From positions 29,067,385-29,131,384 of the forward strand of contig NC_088295.1 of NCBI RefSeq assembly GCF_032854445.1: a DNA stretch of 64,000 nt, read 5' to 3'. This DNA comes from Liolophura sinensis. Its lineage: Eukaryota > Mollusca > Polyplacophora > Chitonida > Chitonidae. This document shows positions 51,801 to 62,205 of this stretch, piece by piece. A model generated the notes under the pieces. That model was not told where the DNA came from, ran no database searches, and saw only the letters and a list, made by a program, of their open reading frames with translations. The position numbers were made by a program, and so were the translations under genes. Position 1 is the first letter of the stretch. Each line of letters starts with the position of its first letter.

Positions 51801-54433
51801 GTTGTAAGATGGTGCACATGTAGGTTCATATACTGTTCATTTGATTAACTATTTTTCTTTGTCTTTTTTTATTTATTTCTTCTTACAGTATTTGTGTTCA
51901 AGCCTTCAGATTCAACACCAGTTTATGCACAAGGCACTGGTAGCCACAAAGACATTGTTGCTGCAGTGTTTCTACCTCATGTGCAGAAGAGTTCATCAAA
52001 GGGAGAGGAATTGTTACCATGGGAAGAAACAGCACAGTTATATTTCATGAATGAAGATCAATTACTACTGACGATCACATCAGAAACAGAAGACAGTTGT
52101 AGCACTGAATCAATTGTACGTTATCACATTTACAGGCAATAATATTTAATTTCTGCTCAAATAAACATAAACATCTGCTGTCTTTTATCACTGTCAGGTT
52201 GTCCTGGTTGCTGTTTCTTGAGATAAATTGAAATATCTCTGAGAGTCATCACTAAAATAAAAACAGAAAGTTTACAACTCAGCTGGTTTGACTCCAGTTT
52301 TCGCCTCTTTCTTATACAGTTTACCACATGTAATACTAAATTTAAATAAGACCGTTTGTCAGGTACCCAACAAAGGGTGCTAGGGTGGTAAACGCTGATC
52401 AAATTATATATGTTAATAATAATAGCTCTTCTACTAAACATGTTATATTTGCAGAAACCAGTTCATCACAATTTACCTCAGCCCCCGATGAAGCTTCTGA
52501 TGGCTAAGAATCGTAAGTCCGGTGTCAGAGAGGAGAAACCCAGGCTGTTTGACGCTGTAACTGGTCAGCCTGGAAAAGAGTTCATAAGCCAGGTAAGTTT
52601 CACATACCCTCAGATTAAGTTTGTGGTTCTGATCCTTCAGTAGGTTCAAGCCTTGTTGCCATAAAGTATCAGCAGAAATCGAACCAAAAAAAATGCTTCA
52701 TATACTTCTGCAGTTTAAAGCAAAAGTGAGTAGAAATATTTAAATGATACAAAGGAAATCGTATGGAACAGAACTAATACCATGGTTCAAAAGATTTATG
52801 ATGAATAACACTATTGTACTCCTGTAACTGAACAGTGGTCAAGAACAAAATCTTTGGTAGTGTGCCCAAAATTTTCTTGGTGCGACATAATAATATTCCT
52901 TATGTGACGTTGATTCAAGCAGATATGACGTCAAGTAAGGAAATTATGCTAGAATGACGTCAAAAACGTTTGAAAGTACATCAGTATTTCTGGCTACACC
53001 TCATCAGTGGGTGACTTGGGAGCCCCCTGTTCATGCCTGACATCACATCACACAAAAGTGGAATGGACAGAAAATTTTGTTCCTTATTTTTCTCCAAAAT
53101 ACACGAAATGGGGTTTAATACACTGCAGTTTTTTGATAATTAAGGAAAGCAATTCAGACTCTCAGTTAGGGTTATCATTTTGAGACAGGTTTTGACTCTG
53201 AAGTAGCACTTTAATGTCAATTTTTGGTCCCGTTTTATTAAGGCAATCGAGATACAGTGGTTTACGTGAAAATGTATCACAGTTAAACTTGGGGTTCAAT
53301 TCATTCTACGAGTTTAAAAGTGGCAACCTTAGTTTGTGTCAGTATAGTGTGACGTGGTGGGACATCAGATGTACTTCCTTCGACATAGCCTTTCACTGGG
53401 GCAGCACCAGAAGTATGTTGCTGTCTAGAACTGAGATCCGTTTTCATTCTTCCCACGTTAGCTTTCAGAAATACAGATCTGTACTTTGCCGTTCATTAAC
53501 CTGGAACTCGGTCTTTTTGAGTGTACTGTCCTCGATTTGTCAAAGCTCTACGCTTTCATGTAATCCTACAGTAATTCTGACTTCATATCACCTAATTATT
53601 CATGAATAATAAAGACCATAAGGTTGGTGAAGTTCTGAAGCTACATGTATGCCATAAGCCAACGTGTCAACAAACCACTGTTTTGTGCTCTGCACTAAGA
53701 AGGTTAGGGTGCTATTATGTATATGGTCGTAGTCACAAGTTCATCACTTCTTGAATGGTAATGACATCAAGTTATTCTTGCAGGGAGTTTTAATGACAAC
53801 TTCTTCTGTTTCCAGATGCTCAGTACTTCAGCCATGTACTTCCACAGTGACATCTCTCTGTGGGGCATTCATGGAGTCTCTACTCATCAACAAGACAAGC
53901 AGGTATTCACTGAGTTGGCGGGAAATGGATTAAAAGATCCGCTATTAACGTAAGCAAATATATCTGGAAAAGGGGATATTATCATTAGAGATAAAACTGG
54001 CACACACCCTCTGTCTCTTTTGAAGGGAATAATAGTGTTCAATGTTATCATGGATTTCTCTTCTAAATAACTTTTCTTGAGTGGCATAAAAGAAAACAAC
54101 GAAAGTAAATAAATTTAAGTGAAACTTTCAACAAATGTTTCTTGATATACAAATTCCAGTTCAAAACAGGAAGATGAGGAAAGTGGTGAAGAAATGAACC
54201 AGTCCGGTGGCGCGTTGTCAGGCAGTGACTCGGACATGGAAACAGAAACAACCAATCAGAAACCTCCAAAGAAAAGTGACACAGTCCCTAAATATGACCT
54301 TCATTCCAGTGGGAAACCCCAAAAGGAAGTTATGCAGGACATTTCAGAAACATCTAAGATGCTATTTAGCATAGGCTCAATCTCAGATATGCCATCTGAA
54401 GATTATAGTTGGATGAAAGCAGTTGTGAAGTGA
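38774..54433 (+). CDS. WDR75: WDR75 (Utp17-like) WD40 protein of the SSU processome, 19 exons
   Basis: Nucleolar WD40-repeat protein of the UTP-A/t-UTP module, which acts in pre-rRNA transcription and 18S processing. Exons: 38774-38856, 40030-40159, 40663-40728, 41761-41851, 42086-42192, 42386-42456, 42853-42948, 45445-45533, 46662-46817, 48463-48659, 48994-49181, 49404-49573, 49990-50176, 50580-50671, 51303-51389, 51889-52115, 52455-52592, 53816-53902, 54160-54433. All introns are GT-AG, and codon phase matches at every junction except in exon 18. Conserved blocks match vertebrate WDR75 as I remember it: ECVHILKGHR (exon 2), CHPTEYC and DGKIQFW (exon 7), LLSGGHE (exon 9), DPRTK and NGKPGHLQFY (exon 10), SEDGSLLAV and IWD (exon 13), VFVFKPS (exons 15-16), and a C-terminal DYSW after an acidic serine-rich stretch. 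The spliced length of 2536 nt, plus two bases missing from exon 18, gives 845 aa, close to the 830 of the human protein. The start is the ATG at 38774. It shares a promoter with TOMM7. Confidence 0.95.
39113..39724. mobile_element. Foldback element in WDR75 intron 1
   Basis: Left arm 39113-39364 and right arm 39498-39724 are inverted copies, diverged but alignable end to end: CCCCGAAAG, CTCCTTTTCTTATAC, GAAGGTCCAG, CACCAACCTAAAGACCTGCTTTCT and TTTAGAATAGATTTATTATAGCCATGA in the left arm each recur reversed in the right arm. A 133-bp spacer separates them. A (CCA)n run has expanded in the left arm only (about 39300-39328). No transposase is present. Confidence 0.85.
42914..43445. repeat. 44-bp minisatellite derived from the 3' end of WDR75 exon 7 and its donor site
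   Basis: Exon 7 ends GGGGATGTCTGATGGAAAAA then TACAGTTCTG and GTAAGT. About ten degraded copies of that segment follow in the intron at about 44-bp spacing, for example GGGGATGTCAGATGGAAAAT. Four keep a GTAAG-like donor, at 43003, 43135, 43353 and 43401. The repeat therefore arose by tandem duplication across an exon-intron border. The 184-codon minus-strand open frame over it is a shadow. Confidence 0.85.
43790..44295 (+). repeat. Dispersed repeat, copy 1 (WDR75 intron 7)
   Basis: Shares ordered blocks with the reverse complement of 59690-60330: GACATCCGCGATAACTAGGT, GAATGCCTAGATCAGCC, GGTGCTTAGATTTATTT, TAATGGAGATGTGCTGAAGCTG, TGTCAAGACGACGTTTCACT and CAGTGGACATAAA. Inside it, a 48-bp piece (TTCTACAACAATGCTAAATC...) is tandemly duplicated at about 43965-44060. 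Confidence 0.75.
44305..44425 (+). mobile_element. SINE copy in WDR75 intron 7
   Basis: GGCTCTGCCTGATTTCCTCC, ACCATAATACTGACTGCCGTCG, GTGAAATATTCTTGAGTAC and GTAAAACACCAAATAAAT form the forward 3' half of the SINE, with a short tail. Confidence 0.8.
44455..45355. repeat. 58-bp minisatellite carrying CACGTG in WDR75 intron 7
   Basis: Sixteen units of 57-60 bp with the core AGAAAGTTGGCACGTGTGCT, then TCATTGCTTGGAAGTTTGAA and TTAGTCCCTTGTCCC. Thirteen units hold an intact CACGTG; two read CACATG and the last reads CACTTG. The array ends about 90 bp before the exon 8 acceptor. Confidence 0.9.
45811..45882. repeat. TA microsatellite in WDR75 intron 8
   Basis: About 70 bp of almost pure (TA)n with a few CA interruptions. 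Confidence 0.95.
46056..46450 (+). repeat. Dispersed repeat family B, copy 2 (WDR75 intron 8)
   Basis: Same ordered blocks as 7880-8410 in the same orientation (CACAGCATTTTGAGTAATTC, CAGTTAGAATAAAACCCAGA, GCTGTCGCCATATTGTGATG, CCTCTTGTGGTCC). Borders are approximate. Confidence 0.65.
46447..46594. mobile_element. MITE-like element in WDR75 intron 8
   Basis: Terminal inverted repeats: GGGGCCTGTTTCACAAAGC on the left and GCTCCGTGAAACGAGCCC on the right, which reads in reverse GGGCTCGTTTCACGGAGC. GCAGCGCT also occurs near both ends. Length is about 150 bp with no coding sequence. A fragment of the same end occurs near 62070 (CCTGTTTCACAAAGC). Confidence 0.7.
46975..47700. repeat. 180-bp satellite in WDR75 intron 9
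   Basis: About four and a half diverged units of 181-183 bp. Markers recur at 47011, 47192, 47374 and 47557: TGAGCTCAGGGTTT-like, GAGCACAATAGCA-like and AATTCCTGACTT-like blocks. Confidence 0.8.
49778..49930 (-). mobile_element. tRNA-derived SINE in WDR75 intron 12
   Basis: On the minus strand a tRNA-like head is clear: GTAGCTCAGTGAATAAGG (A box) and GTTCAATCC (B box) about 50 bp apart. The tail side on the plus strand is TTTGATTGATTAGTGTTCAAC. The head differs from that of the main SINE family here, so this may be a separate subfamily. Confidence 0.6.
50829..51041. repeat. 34-bp tandem repeat with splice-like motifs in WDR75 intron 14
   Basis: Seven units of the form ATTTGTTTCAGTTATTATTG then TAAGGATTT. 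Each good unit contains an acceptor-like TTTGTTTCAG and, eight bases later, a donor-like GTAAGG. Later units are decayed. Confidence 0.8.
51045..51080 (-). mobile_element. SINE tail fragment in intron 14
   Basis: Four TTTA repeats then TTTGATTGGAGTTC, the reverse SINE end. Confidence 0.4.
53816..53902 (+). other. WDR75: WDR75 exon 18, with two apparent single-base deletions
   Basis: The acceptor TTCTGTTTCCAG precedes 53816 and the donor GTATTC follows 53902. Exon 17 ends in phase 0 and exon 19 needs two carried bases, so an 87-nt exon cannot join them; 89 nt can. Reading in three successive frames gives MLSTSA, then HVLP (53833-53844), then VTSLCGAFMESLLINK (from 53847). Together these align without a gap to the vertebrate segment LLHTPAHVLPSAAFLCSMFVNSLLLSK. 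The missing bases fall near 53831-53833 (a GCC run) and 53844-53847. This is either an assembly error or a real allele change. The spliced transcript as written would be frameshifted. Confidence 0.7.
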
Positions 54434-54477
54434 TGGTGCAGGTCACTTGAGCTGTTTGTATTTGGAGAACACGCCAG

Positions 54478-54483
54478 AATAAA
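54478..54483 (+). terminator. Candidate WDR75 poly(A) signal
   Basis: AATAAA lies 45 bp beyond the WDR75 stop codon (TGA 54431-54433), which gives a 3' UTR of about 60-70 nt. Confidence 0.65.
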
Positions 54484-54754
54484 ACACAAACCTATTTCAT
54501 ATATATTGTCTCCGCTTCTTTGGATAAAAATGTTTTAATCAAGCCTAGTTTGAGAAAGAGACTCGGCCGAAGGGTGCTAGCCTCCGTATGTACGACAAAC
54601 GAGTTGTGGAATTTGACTGGCTCTCATTGTTGAATTGGAAGTTTACCAATATTTTGTTGTTCGTTGAAGTCCTCTTGTCTTCCACCAATACAGTTTTGCA
54701 ATACTACGCCAAACATGGGCATGCCAATTAGTAAAGGTCTGTGGTATATTCCAC

Positions 54755-54830
54755 GGCACTACGGTTTCCTTCAGCCATAAATCTGAACGCCGCCGTATGA
54801 GTGAAAATTTTTGAATATTACTACATGCCA
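54755..54830 (+). mobile_element. Degenerate SINE body downstream of WDR75
   Basis: GGTTTCCTTCAGCCATAAATCTGAACGCCGCCGTATGAGTGAAAATTT is represented in short blocks: GGTTTCCTTCAGCCATAAA, then GCCGCCGTATGAGTGAAAA. The tail is not recognisable. Confidence 0.45.
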
Positions 54831-55129
54831 TGTAACAATGAGTTACAGATCCATTAGTGTTGTAGAACGCCTGTGTAGAATATTACAAATTAGGGACACA
54901 AGGATAAACTACAAATCGTATTGTCACCGAAATAAAATAGTTCAGCGGCTTTAGTTGTTTTGTGCATGAAGGCAAGATAGTATATTGATAATCTTGCACA
55001 CCTCAAGAAACGCATCGGCCCAGTATACCACAAAAACTTCAATACAGACTCATTCAGGGCACGGTGAATAACTATGCCATTCGTTGACGGGACCACGTGC
55101 CCAGTAACCAGAAATATAAATCAGCTGTG

Positions 55130-55345
55130 GCTTCTTGAGTCCATGCCGGCACTAAAGTATCTAGCCGAAGTCACCGCACCCAGTCACATTATGCTGACAC
55201 TGGGCAAACCAGTCCAGTTTCTTTCCTCTAACATCCAGGACGGAGTGCCAAGGGAGGCCGAAAATAGAACAAGTCTTCGGTGTGATCCAACCGGGGTTTG
55301 ATCCCAGGTTTTCCAACTTTAAGGTAGATGCTCTAGCTTGTGTTT
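55130..55345 (-). mobile_element. Second tRNA-related repeat family
   Basis: CACATTATGCTGACACTGGGC, GGAGTGCCAAGGGAGGCCG and the tRNA-like GGGGTTTGATCCCAGG followed by TAGATGCTCTAGC (A-box side in reverse). It resembles a dispersed repeat common in molluscs. A further diverged piece lies in WDR75 intron 17 near 53340-53420 in the other orientation. Confidence 0.45.
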
Positions 55346-56756
55346 ATGTAATCCTTTCCTGCTGTCTGCTGATATTGCTTGAACTAGGCCTACCGCATAT
55401 ACACTTTATACAATCTTTCCGCACAGACTGATATGCTTTGGGCTGGATGTAGGCCGTTCTCAAAGCTGAGTGCATGTTATTTCATATACTCATGAGCATA
55501 CACAAAGGCGTCCACAACCATTCACCACTTGCTTTTAGTGCGTCTTTGAGAAGAATAATGCGGAGAAAGAGCTAAGATGGTGATCAAAGAGGCATGTTTT
55601 CGCTTTGAAAGTACTAATGTGTATAAGATTACATGTAGACGTGAATAACAATGTGAAATCCAGTTTATCATATTGTCTGTGACGCTATGTACGATGTTCC
55701 AGGAAGTAGGCTGGCAACCGTGGCCTGTTTGGAAGGTGGAAATATCATGTGTATGATGTCCAGCTTTTCCAAACCAGTGTTTGCCAAAGATGTGTATGTT
55801 TGAGTAACTCGTTTTACCTACAATATGTGTTTTTGTATACAAAATGCATCTCTGCTACGTATAGGTAGTGCGGCCTATATACTAGTATGCTGTTGTAAAT
55901 GTTAAATATGTAATTAAGCCAGCAAACACAAAGTTTACCACCACCGTTTGTCCAATGCATGGTACTTCGCGCATATTTATTCTTGTTCACGCTGCATGTA
56001 GTAGAGAATATATCACTTCCACGAATTATGTGTTAAGTGAGAAGAATTTAAAGGAAACGATTGTGTGATTTGCTCAATGACTACGGTTCAATCACACTCA
56101 CAAGCGCCACTAGAAAAATTAAAAACCTATTTTGCTTGCGTTATCCCTCCTAAAGCCAATTTAGTAATCTCTGCTCGTGTTGCAATACATTTCATTTGGT
56201 TGCATGTAAGATTTTATGAGGGCTTTTATAGCTTTACTTGTAATTTGCTACCGGATAGCAGGCTTTTTCTGTTTTGGTTTATTTATCTTATTTAATTTTT
56301 TAAATTACTAAGTTTAATGTTGTACATTTTGGGTTTTACATAATGATGACGTGATGGCACCCAAGATGATGTTTACTGAAGTAGTTAGTCTATTGCCGCA
56401 AAACCAGTTAGGGCTACAAGATAAGTAATGATTTGAGCAGATTCAGCATAAAATGTATTGGTATCCATGGTAAGTATATATACCGCAATAATACAACATA
56501 TAAAAAAGGACGCCGAGTTTGTTTATTTTTATGGTACTTTTCAGTTTGCAAGATAGACTTTTCAATAATCCTAATTTTTCATGATCTGGGTTTGTTAATT
56601 ATTATTTTGGTGGCTACCTGGCATAGAGATTCTCCGAGTGACGTTTTTGTTGAACAAATATCTAAAAAAAAATTGCATTATCTTTAGTTGTATATGTGAA
56701 AAGGAGAAACTTCTGGTTAAATTGTAGAAATAAAATGTTTCGTCCAAGACAAAGGA

Positions 56757-56922
56757 CAGACATTGAAAATATCATGTAACGTTATGTTGGTGCGAGGTAG
56801 ACCGCCAGGTGTTCCGCGTACCAGCGGCGTGTATACGAGAGTCCGAACTCGGGGCTGGGCTGGAAGACAGTAGGCTGTATGTCTCCCCAATCTTCAGCGA
56901 TTGAGAAATCTTGGTGCAAAAG
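56757..56922 (+). pseudogene. Decayed copy of the DUF4062 first exon
   Basis: This stretch aligns along its whole length with the intact exon at 63446-63631; for example both contain GAGGTAGACCGCCAG and GGGCTGGGCTGGAAGACAGT (one mismatch in the latter). An extra G after CGCCAG, loss of a C within GTCAGG and a gap of about 12 bp near the middle of the SSTFTDFF segment break the frame at least twice. The donor position reads GTCAGT. It sits about 1 kb upstream of a second broken exon of the same family, so the two form one dead gene copy. Confidence 0.75.
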
Positions 56923-57836
56923 GTCAGTCTAAGCGCCATTGCACGCTACATCGAAAATCAGTTCATCGCCGGATTCTAAATCAATAATCGCAAGGCATAA
57001 TTGCAACAAATTTATTAACAAAAATTCCCGCACAAAATTTAGGATTTTTTTTATATAAAGGCTTAACCTATTTGCTTGAGAGAAACGCTATAATTTTGAA
57101 ATGACCTTTATGCATGATATTAGTATGCATGACAGGCAATGGAAGATGTTTTATCGATTAAACACTTTAAAACGAAATTTAAGTGTTATTTTATTAACGA
57201 GGATACAAGTCCCTGTTGTCCATTGTTTCTCTGTTGCCATTGGATATGCAAATCAATAAACTTATCCGTTAGAAGGATTGCGTCTACGGTCTTCATAACG
57301 AGGTCTGTTTCAGTTTTCCCAGTTTAGCTTTCAGAAGTAATGTGAAAAGCTAAGCTAGGAACATGGCCAACCTATCTCAGAGCTAATACCAGTCTTAACG
57401 CCACAGATGTCTAAGAAGGCTGTCGTCTACTATGGTTTTCCTAATAGTTATTCGCCCTGCATGTCAACATTTAGAAATCGACATCAAACTGTTCCTGGAA
57501 TGCTTTAGTCAAATCCAAAGTGTTATACAATTCCTTGACATTGCTTATTTGGTGCTTTGTTGTTCGGCAACTTATCAAACACAAAAACTATTTGTTTTAA
57601 ACGGTTCAACTGTTTAACAATTAAACTGTCAAACACGTTAAAGCCAGTAAAATTTCTGCCATTGGCTTATAGGGCGTCGTGATTTAATAATTGAACATTG
57701 TAAGATGAAATCGCTGATTGATACTAACAGTTCGTTTTGCTACTCGATAAAGGATGCCACACCAGACAAATGTTTATTTCATCTGCCGCAAACAACCCCC
57801 AGACTTATAAATAATAAAACATCTGGTATTTCTGGG

Positions 57837-57987
57837 ATACGAGAATGTTGTGAGGATACAGAGATCTCGCAGATCTGGTGTGACCATCGATGGGGTGTTC
57901 CCAAAAGATTTGACAAGTAAGGACACGATCTGCACCTGCCTTGAGGAAATTGACAGGTGTCAGGAAGAGAGTGGACAACCCTTTTTT
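57837..57987 (+). pseudogene. Frameshifted second DUF4062 exon
   Basis: The first part, in the frame of 57837, reads IRECCEDTEIS then CDHRWGVPK. After an A4 run at 57903-57906 the homology continues one base later as DLTSKDTICTCLEEIDRC then QPFF. In DUF4062 proteins these are one continuous block (REWCE...CDLRWGVPKD.T...CLEEIDRC...PFF), so there is a net +1 insertion at the A run. No convincing acceptor or donor remains at the ends. It belongs with the decayed exon at 56757. Confidence 0.75.
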
Positions 57988-59689
57988 ATAGTCTTTGGTC
58001 TTAGTTCTGCAATAACTAGTAAGTTTAGAGTGAAAAGAAACCAAAAGCACGGCCCATTCCACTGACAAAATCCCTTACATTCGACAATTAGTGAGAATTT
58101 ACGCTTGTGCCTATATTACAAAAAATGGGAAGGCTTTTGAAAAAAATCTGCCCATAAAGCAACACTTATTATAAGAATGGCACTGAATGTCTTCATAAAC
58201 TACTTCTGTGTAGTTTGCTCTTTTATGCAACTAAATGCCATAACCAGTACACCGTTACAAATGAGATATATCCGTTCGTGATACAAAGGAACTGGAATTG
58301 TGGGGCGGAGAATCGGCCCCAGTGCAAGAAACTGTGCACCTCAAGAAGCGAAAATGACCATAGCTGTGAGTGACAGCTGCTAACACACTCCTAAGGCTAC
58401 CTCTGTTTCAGTTCTGTTTTACTCTTCTTCTCCTGTTATATGGCAAGCATGCGACTTATAAACCTCCAAAAATACACCGAAGCAATGTACAGGTCAAAAA
58501 ATCGAAAAATGGTAGACTGCTCGAGTACCACTGAAATATCTTTTTTTTGCATCAGACACTGTAGAATGGGGAAAATCACTACACCACAAGTGTAACTTTC
58601 TGAAAAATCATTGAGCGCGCAGTTATGCGCCAATCAATTTAATCCGTATATAACAAATGTTCAGCTTTATTCTTCCTCATATGTGCTCTCAACCAGGATT
58701 CACGGTTGGAATTCAGGAGCGGTGCCCAAGTCTATGATGGGGTCGCCGTTGGTGTTATGTTTGTCCGGTGCCATGAGATCCACAGACTTCTCTCTCAAGG
58801 ACATTAGTAACACCAACAGTTGTGTGGTCTATGGAAGCTGGGTGTCGGTAGTGATCAGTTCTAAAACAGCACTCATCTGCGGCTATCGTGCTAACCAGCT
58901 ATCATACATTTCAGGACATACCCAAGCATCGTCTGTGTAAGCGTATCGTGAAGAATGATAGAAACTGCAAGCCAGGGATTGTGTGCCAGAGGTCGAACTC
59001 TCACATGGGCGGGACAACCTGTGTCTTTCTGGAAGCTTTATCGTCGTAAATATCCCCCTAAGAAAATGCGAATGAATGAATGCTTGGCGTTTAACATCGT
59101 ACTTAGCATTAAACGGCCATCAAAGAAATAAATTTATCAATTTGTATATATATTTTGCCTGCAACATTCATGTATTGTCCGATTTTCTGTACCTAAATAG
59201 AGCAGACCAGTGTGCCAGTGACCAATGAAAATGGCATCTCCTGTAACCTTTGTGAATATCTAGGCATATTCTGTTGAATGCATATGAATGTAAAAAATGA
59301 AAGAATTTTTGCTGAAAGTAACTGGCCGAGATTTTGTTCCAATAAACTTGTATTACATGTATAGACTACCTCCATCCTTTTGAATAGACACATTATTTGT
59401 AAAGGCAGCGACGTCCCACAACCTTGTTCAAAGTGCACAGGCTATATTCATATTCTGTTTTGTCGCTTTATGCGTGAAGTCATGCGTGCGAATGGCTTTC
59501 TCATGAACGTATTGGTACTGAAATACAGGAAAACTTTCAGTAAACATACTATGCTGGTGACCTCAGTTCGCGGATGGGGCTGGTTATAAGATTTCAATGG
59601 TTAGTCTTGGGTAGAACCTTCGTCAATGTACATACATATATACCCAGACCAGGTGTGCGCATAAGAAATTAAATTGAAAGACAGCACCC
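57988..59689. other. Downstream of the DUF4062 pseudogene, no exon recognised
   Basis: The next parts of a STAND protein (NACHT walker motifs, TPRs) are not found here. A 109-codon frame at 58611-58940 has no recognised match. Confidence 0.45.
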
Positions 59690-60330
59690 GGCTAATATTT
59701 ATGTCCACTGAAAGACTACCATTCAAGGTTTATTAAACCGCCATTAAATATTTTTTTAGATTTTTCTACCCAGTGAAACTTCATCTTGACACAGCTTCAG
59801 CACGTCTCCATTATCGAGAGAATGGTGACATCTCGTTTACTCGAGCTCTTTAATGTCGATCGTATTTTCCGTATAATAGTCTAAGCAGTAGCCTGTGGCA
59901 GAGAAAAGTTGTGGAGGACCAAGGGATAAACACATGTAGCTTTCTCGGAAATTGGACGTGCTGGAAGCATATATTCTTCCACTGCTTGAACTGTTGATAC
60001 AGTTGGCCTACTATGTCATTTAAAAGGAACTCCAGCGATCCTGTTTAAATAGCCTGGAGATGCCGGGGTTCCTGTTTCAGGTCGTAACCTCCGGATGGGC
60101 TGTGCTGGTGATTTTGACCCTTGTTAAATGTTTTCAGAATTACAATAGGATCGTTGTACAACTAGATTCATGCTCAGTTCAGAAATAAATCTGAGCACCA
60201 CTGAGGCTGATCTAGACATTCGACTGTCGCTGTATTTTATGCTTCAATTTTGTAGTGGTAGCGTCCGAGATGAGAGCAGTGCTAACCTAGTTATCGCGGA
60301 CGTCAGGGAAAGCACCTTGGTTTAACACGT
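59690..60330 (-). repeat. Dispersed repeat, copy 2
   Basis: Inverted partner of 43790-44295, 15.5 kb away. Blocks on the minus strand include GACGTCCGCGATAACTAGGT, GAATGTCTAGATCAGCC, GGTGCTCAGATTTATTT and GGAGACGTGCTGAAGCTG. No coding capacity is seen, so it is likely a non-autonomous element. Confidence 0.75.
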
Positions 60331-61514
60331 ACTGTATTTTATACAAGAAAACAGAAACAAACATCCCTTGTATGTTTATTCCCGTAAACCCTCGACGTCC
60401 CTAATGAATTTTGTTACTTAGAAACTGCTGACTAAACGCCAAAATGAACGACGACTGTATGTGTATAATTTGAACAGGATGACTACAAAGTGGGCCTATA
60501 GTTGTCTATTGGGGAGATGAATGTGGTTTGGGGCGAGACGTCATGCTAGTGCCTGACATGATTTGGCGTCGTTGAATATTACACGGCTTGTAAATGATTT
60601 TGTTTTACACCTGTGGTGGTCCGTTAATGATACAGGCCTGTCCCACAACTCATGTCTCATATCTCGTGTGAATATCGTATGTATGAATAGAGTGAATAAC
60701 AAAGAACATAAATATATAGGCGTTTTTTGCCCTGTTTATCAAAGAAGAAGCCAACATATATTTCAGTCTACACTCCATTCATGTGAAGTACTAGTCTGTG
60801 GTTGACCCTTCATTGATTTCTCGCGACCGTGAAAGTAGGTCATGTTCTCACGTGACCAAATACCAGAGCGCTATAATAACCAGTACTGATTGTGGTTTGA
60901 CCAGTACGAAGAGCTGATAAATCAAGTATAGCGGCTGGTGTTACGTCAGTATACCGGTACTGATCCCCCCTCAGGTAAGCGGCCACCTGGCTATACAGGT
61001 ATGCATGTTGTATTGGCCACTGAAGTCACGTATAGGTTAAGATAGGTTAAGATTAGCTGACTGTTTAGACCGCAGCGAAATATTACTGAGAGTGTTGTTG
61101 TCATGACACACATACAGGAGGTATTTTGTTGTGAATTATAGAGGTAGTTTAGATGTTGGATGGGGCACTTTAGATGAGTGGGTGGGGTGGGGTATAATAT
61201 TAGCAGGCAGGAACGTTAGGAGTACAAACTTCTCGCTACGTTCTCTGACTGATCTTAGGGCAGACATAATGTCCCTAATCACATAGCACTTCGATCTGAA
61301 GTCTTAAGTCTATAATCCACAAAGATTCTGATACTCGGTCTGCACATCTTACTCAGTCCTATACAGTTTAATCGGCTATACTTCAGGTATATACTTAAAC
61401 AAAACAGCTCAACAAATAAGACAACGATTTATTTATTGTGTATAACAAAGTCCGCATTTTCACGTTCTGTATCAAAGAGGTAAAATAGTGAAGGTGGTTA
61501 TCACTTATAACATT

Positions 61515-61680
61515 TTTTCACTAATATATTAAGAATATTTCACTAAATAAGGCGGCACCCAGCAATAACCTAAATCCGCAGCCGAACCAGCGAGAGCTGG
61601 GTTCGAACATGCGACCTCATTGAATGGTCAAGGGTCGAAGGCGATAGGTCCGGCGTTGAGACAATATAATTCACTGACAC
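61515..61680 (-). mobile_element. Degenerate SINE copy with tRNA-like head
   Basis: AAGAATATTTCACTAAATAAGG, then GAGCTGGGTTCGAACATGCG, a reverse B box (GTTCGAACCC on the minus strand), then CCTCATTGAATGGTCAAGGG. The (TAAA)n tail is lost. Confidence 0.55.
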
Positions 61681-62099
61681 ATGCACCCTGTCTGTGCTGA
61701 AGACCCGGACGTGTTTATTGTTGTGATGAGAATATTTGTGTATACCACTGACCTCAAACTCAGTTCAGGCTATCATACTTTTATAGTGTGTATCGGGGTT
61801 GCATATACGTGGTCTTAACCATTCATTCTGTGTTGCCTGCATTTGTACGCTCGCAAAGGCCAGTAGCCATGGATATACCGTGAGCAAATAACCTTATGGG
61901 AATTAAATTAGTGACCGTAAACCCCCGTAGCAGAGTAAGGAGTATGACGCCCTTAGCGCTATTTTCCTCGGGTCACTTCTTGTTGGTAGGTCGAATTGAC
62001 TGACGTATTCCAGGTAAACTGCCCCAGTTTAAACCTTTGGTTTGTGATCCGTGTGTATATTCCTTACAGTCCTGTTTCACAAAGCAATTGTCTATTGAT

Positions 62100-62205
62100 G
62101 ATCGTTTCCCTGACTTTCCTCCCACTATTCATTCCTCCTGCCTCCTACGTATAACTGAAATATTCTTGAGTATAAAATATAAAACACCAATCAAATACAC
62201 ATAAT
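62100..62205 (+). mobile_element. Degenerate SINE 3' half
   Basis: CTTTCCTCCCACTATTCATTCC, AACTGAAATATTCTTGAGTA and AAAACACCAATCAAATACAC match the forward body and tail. Confidence 0.55.

Noticed and set aside
53214-53609. A 131-codon open frame in WDR75 intron 17
   Set aside because: No recognised product, and part of it is a reverse copy of a dispersed repeat also seen at 55.1-55.3 kb.
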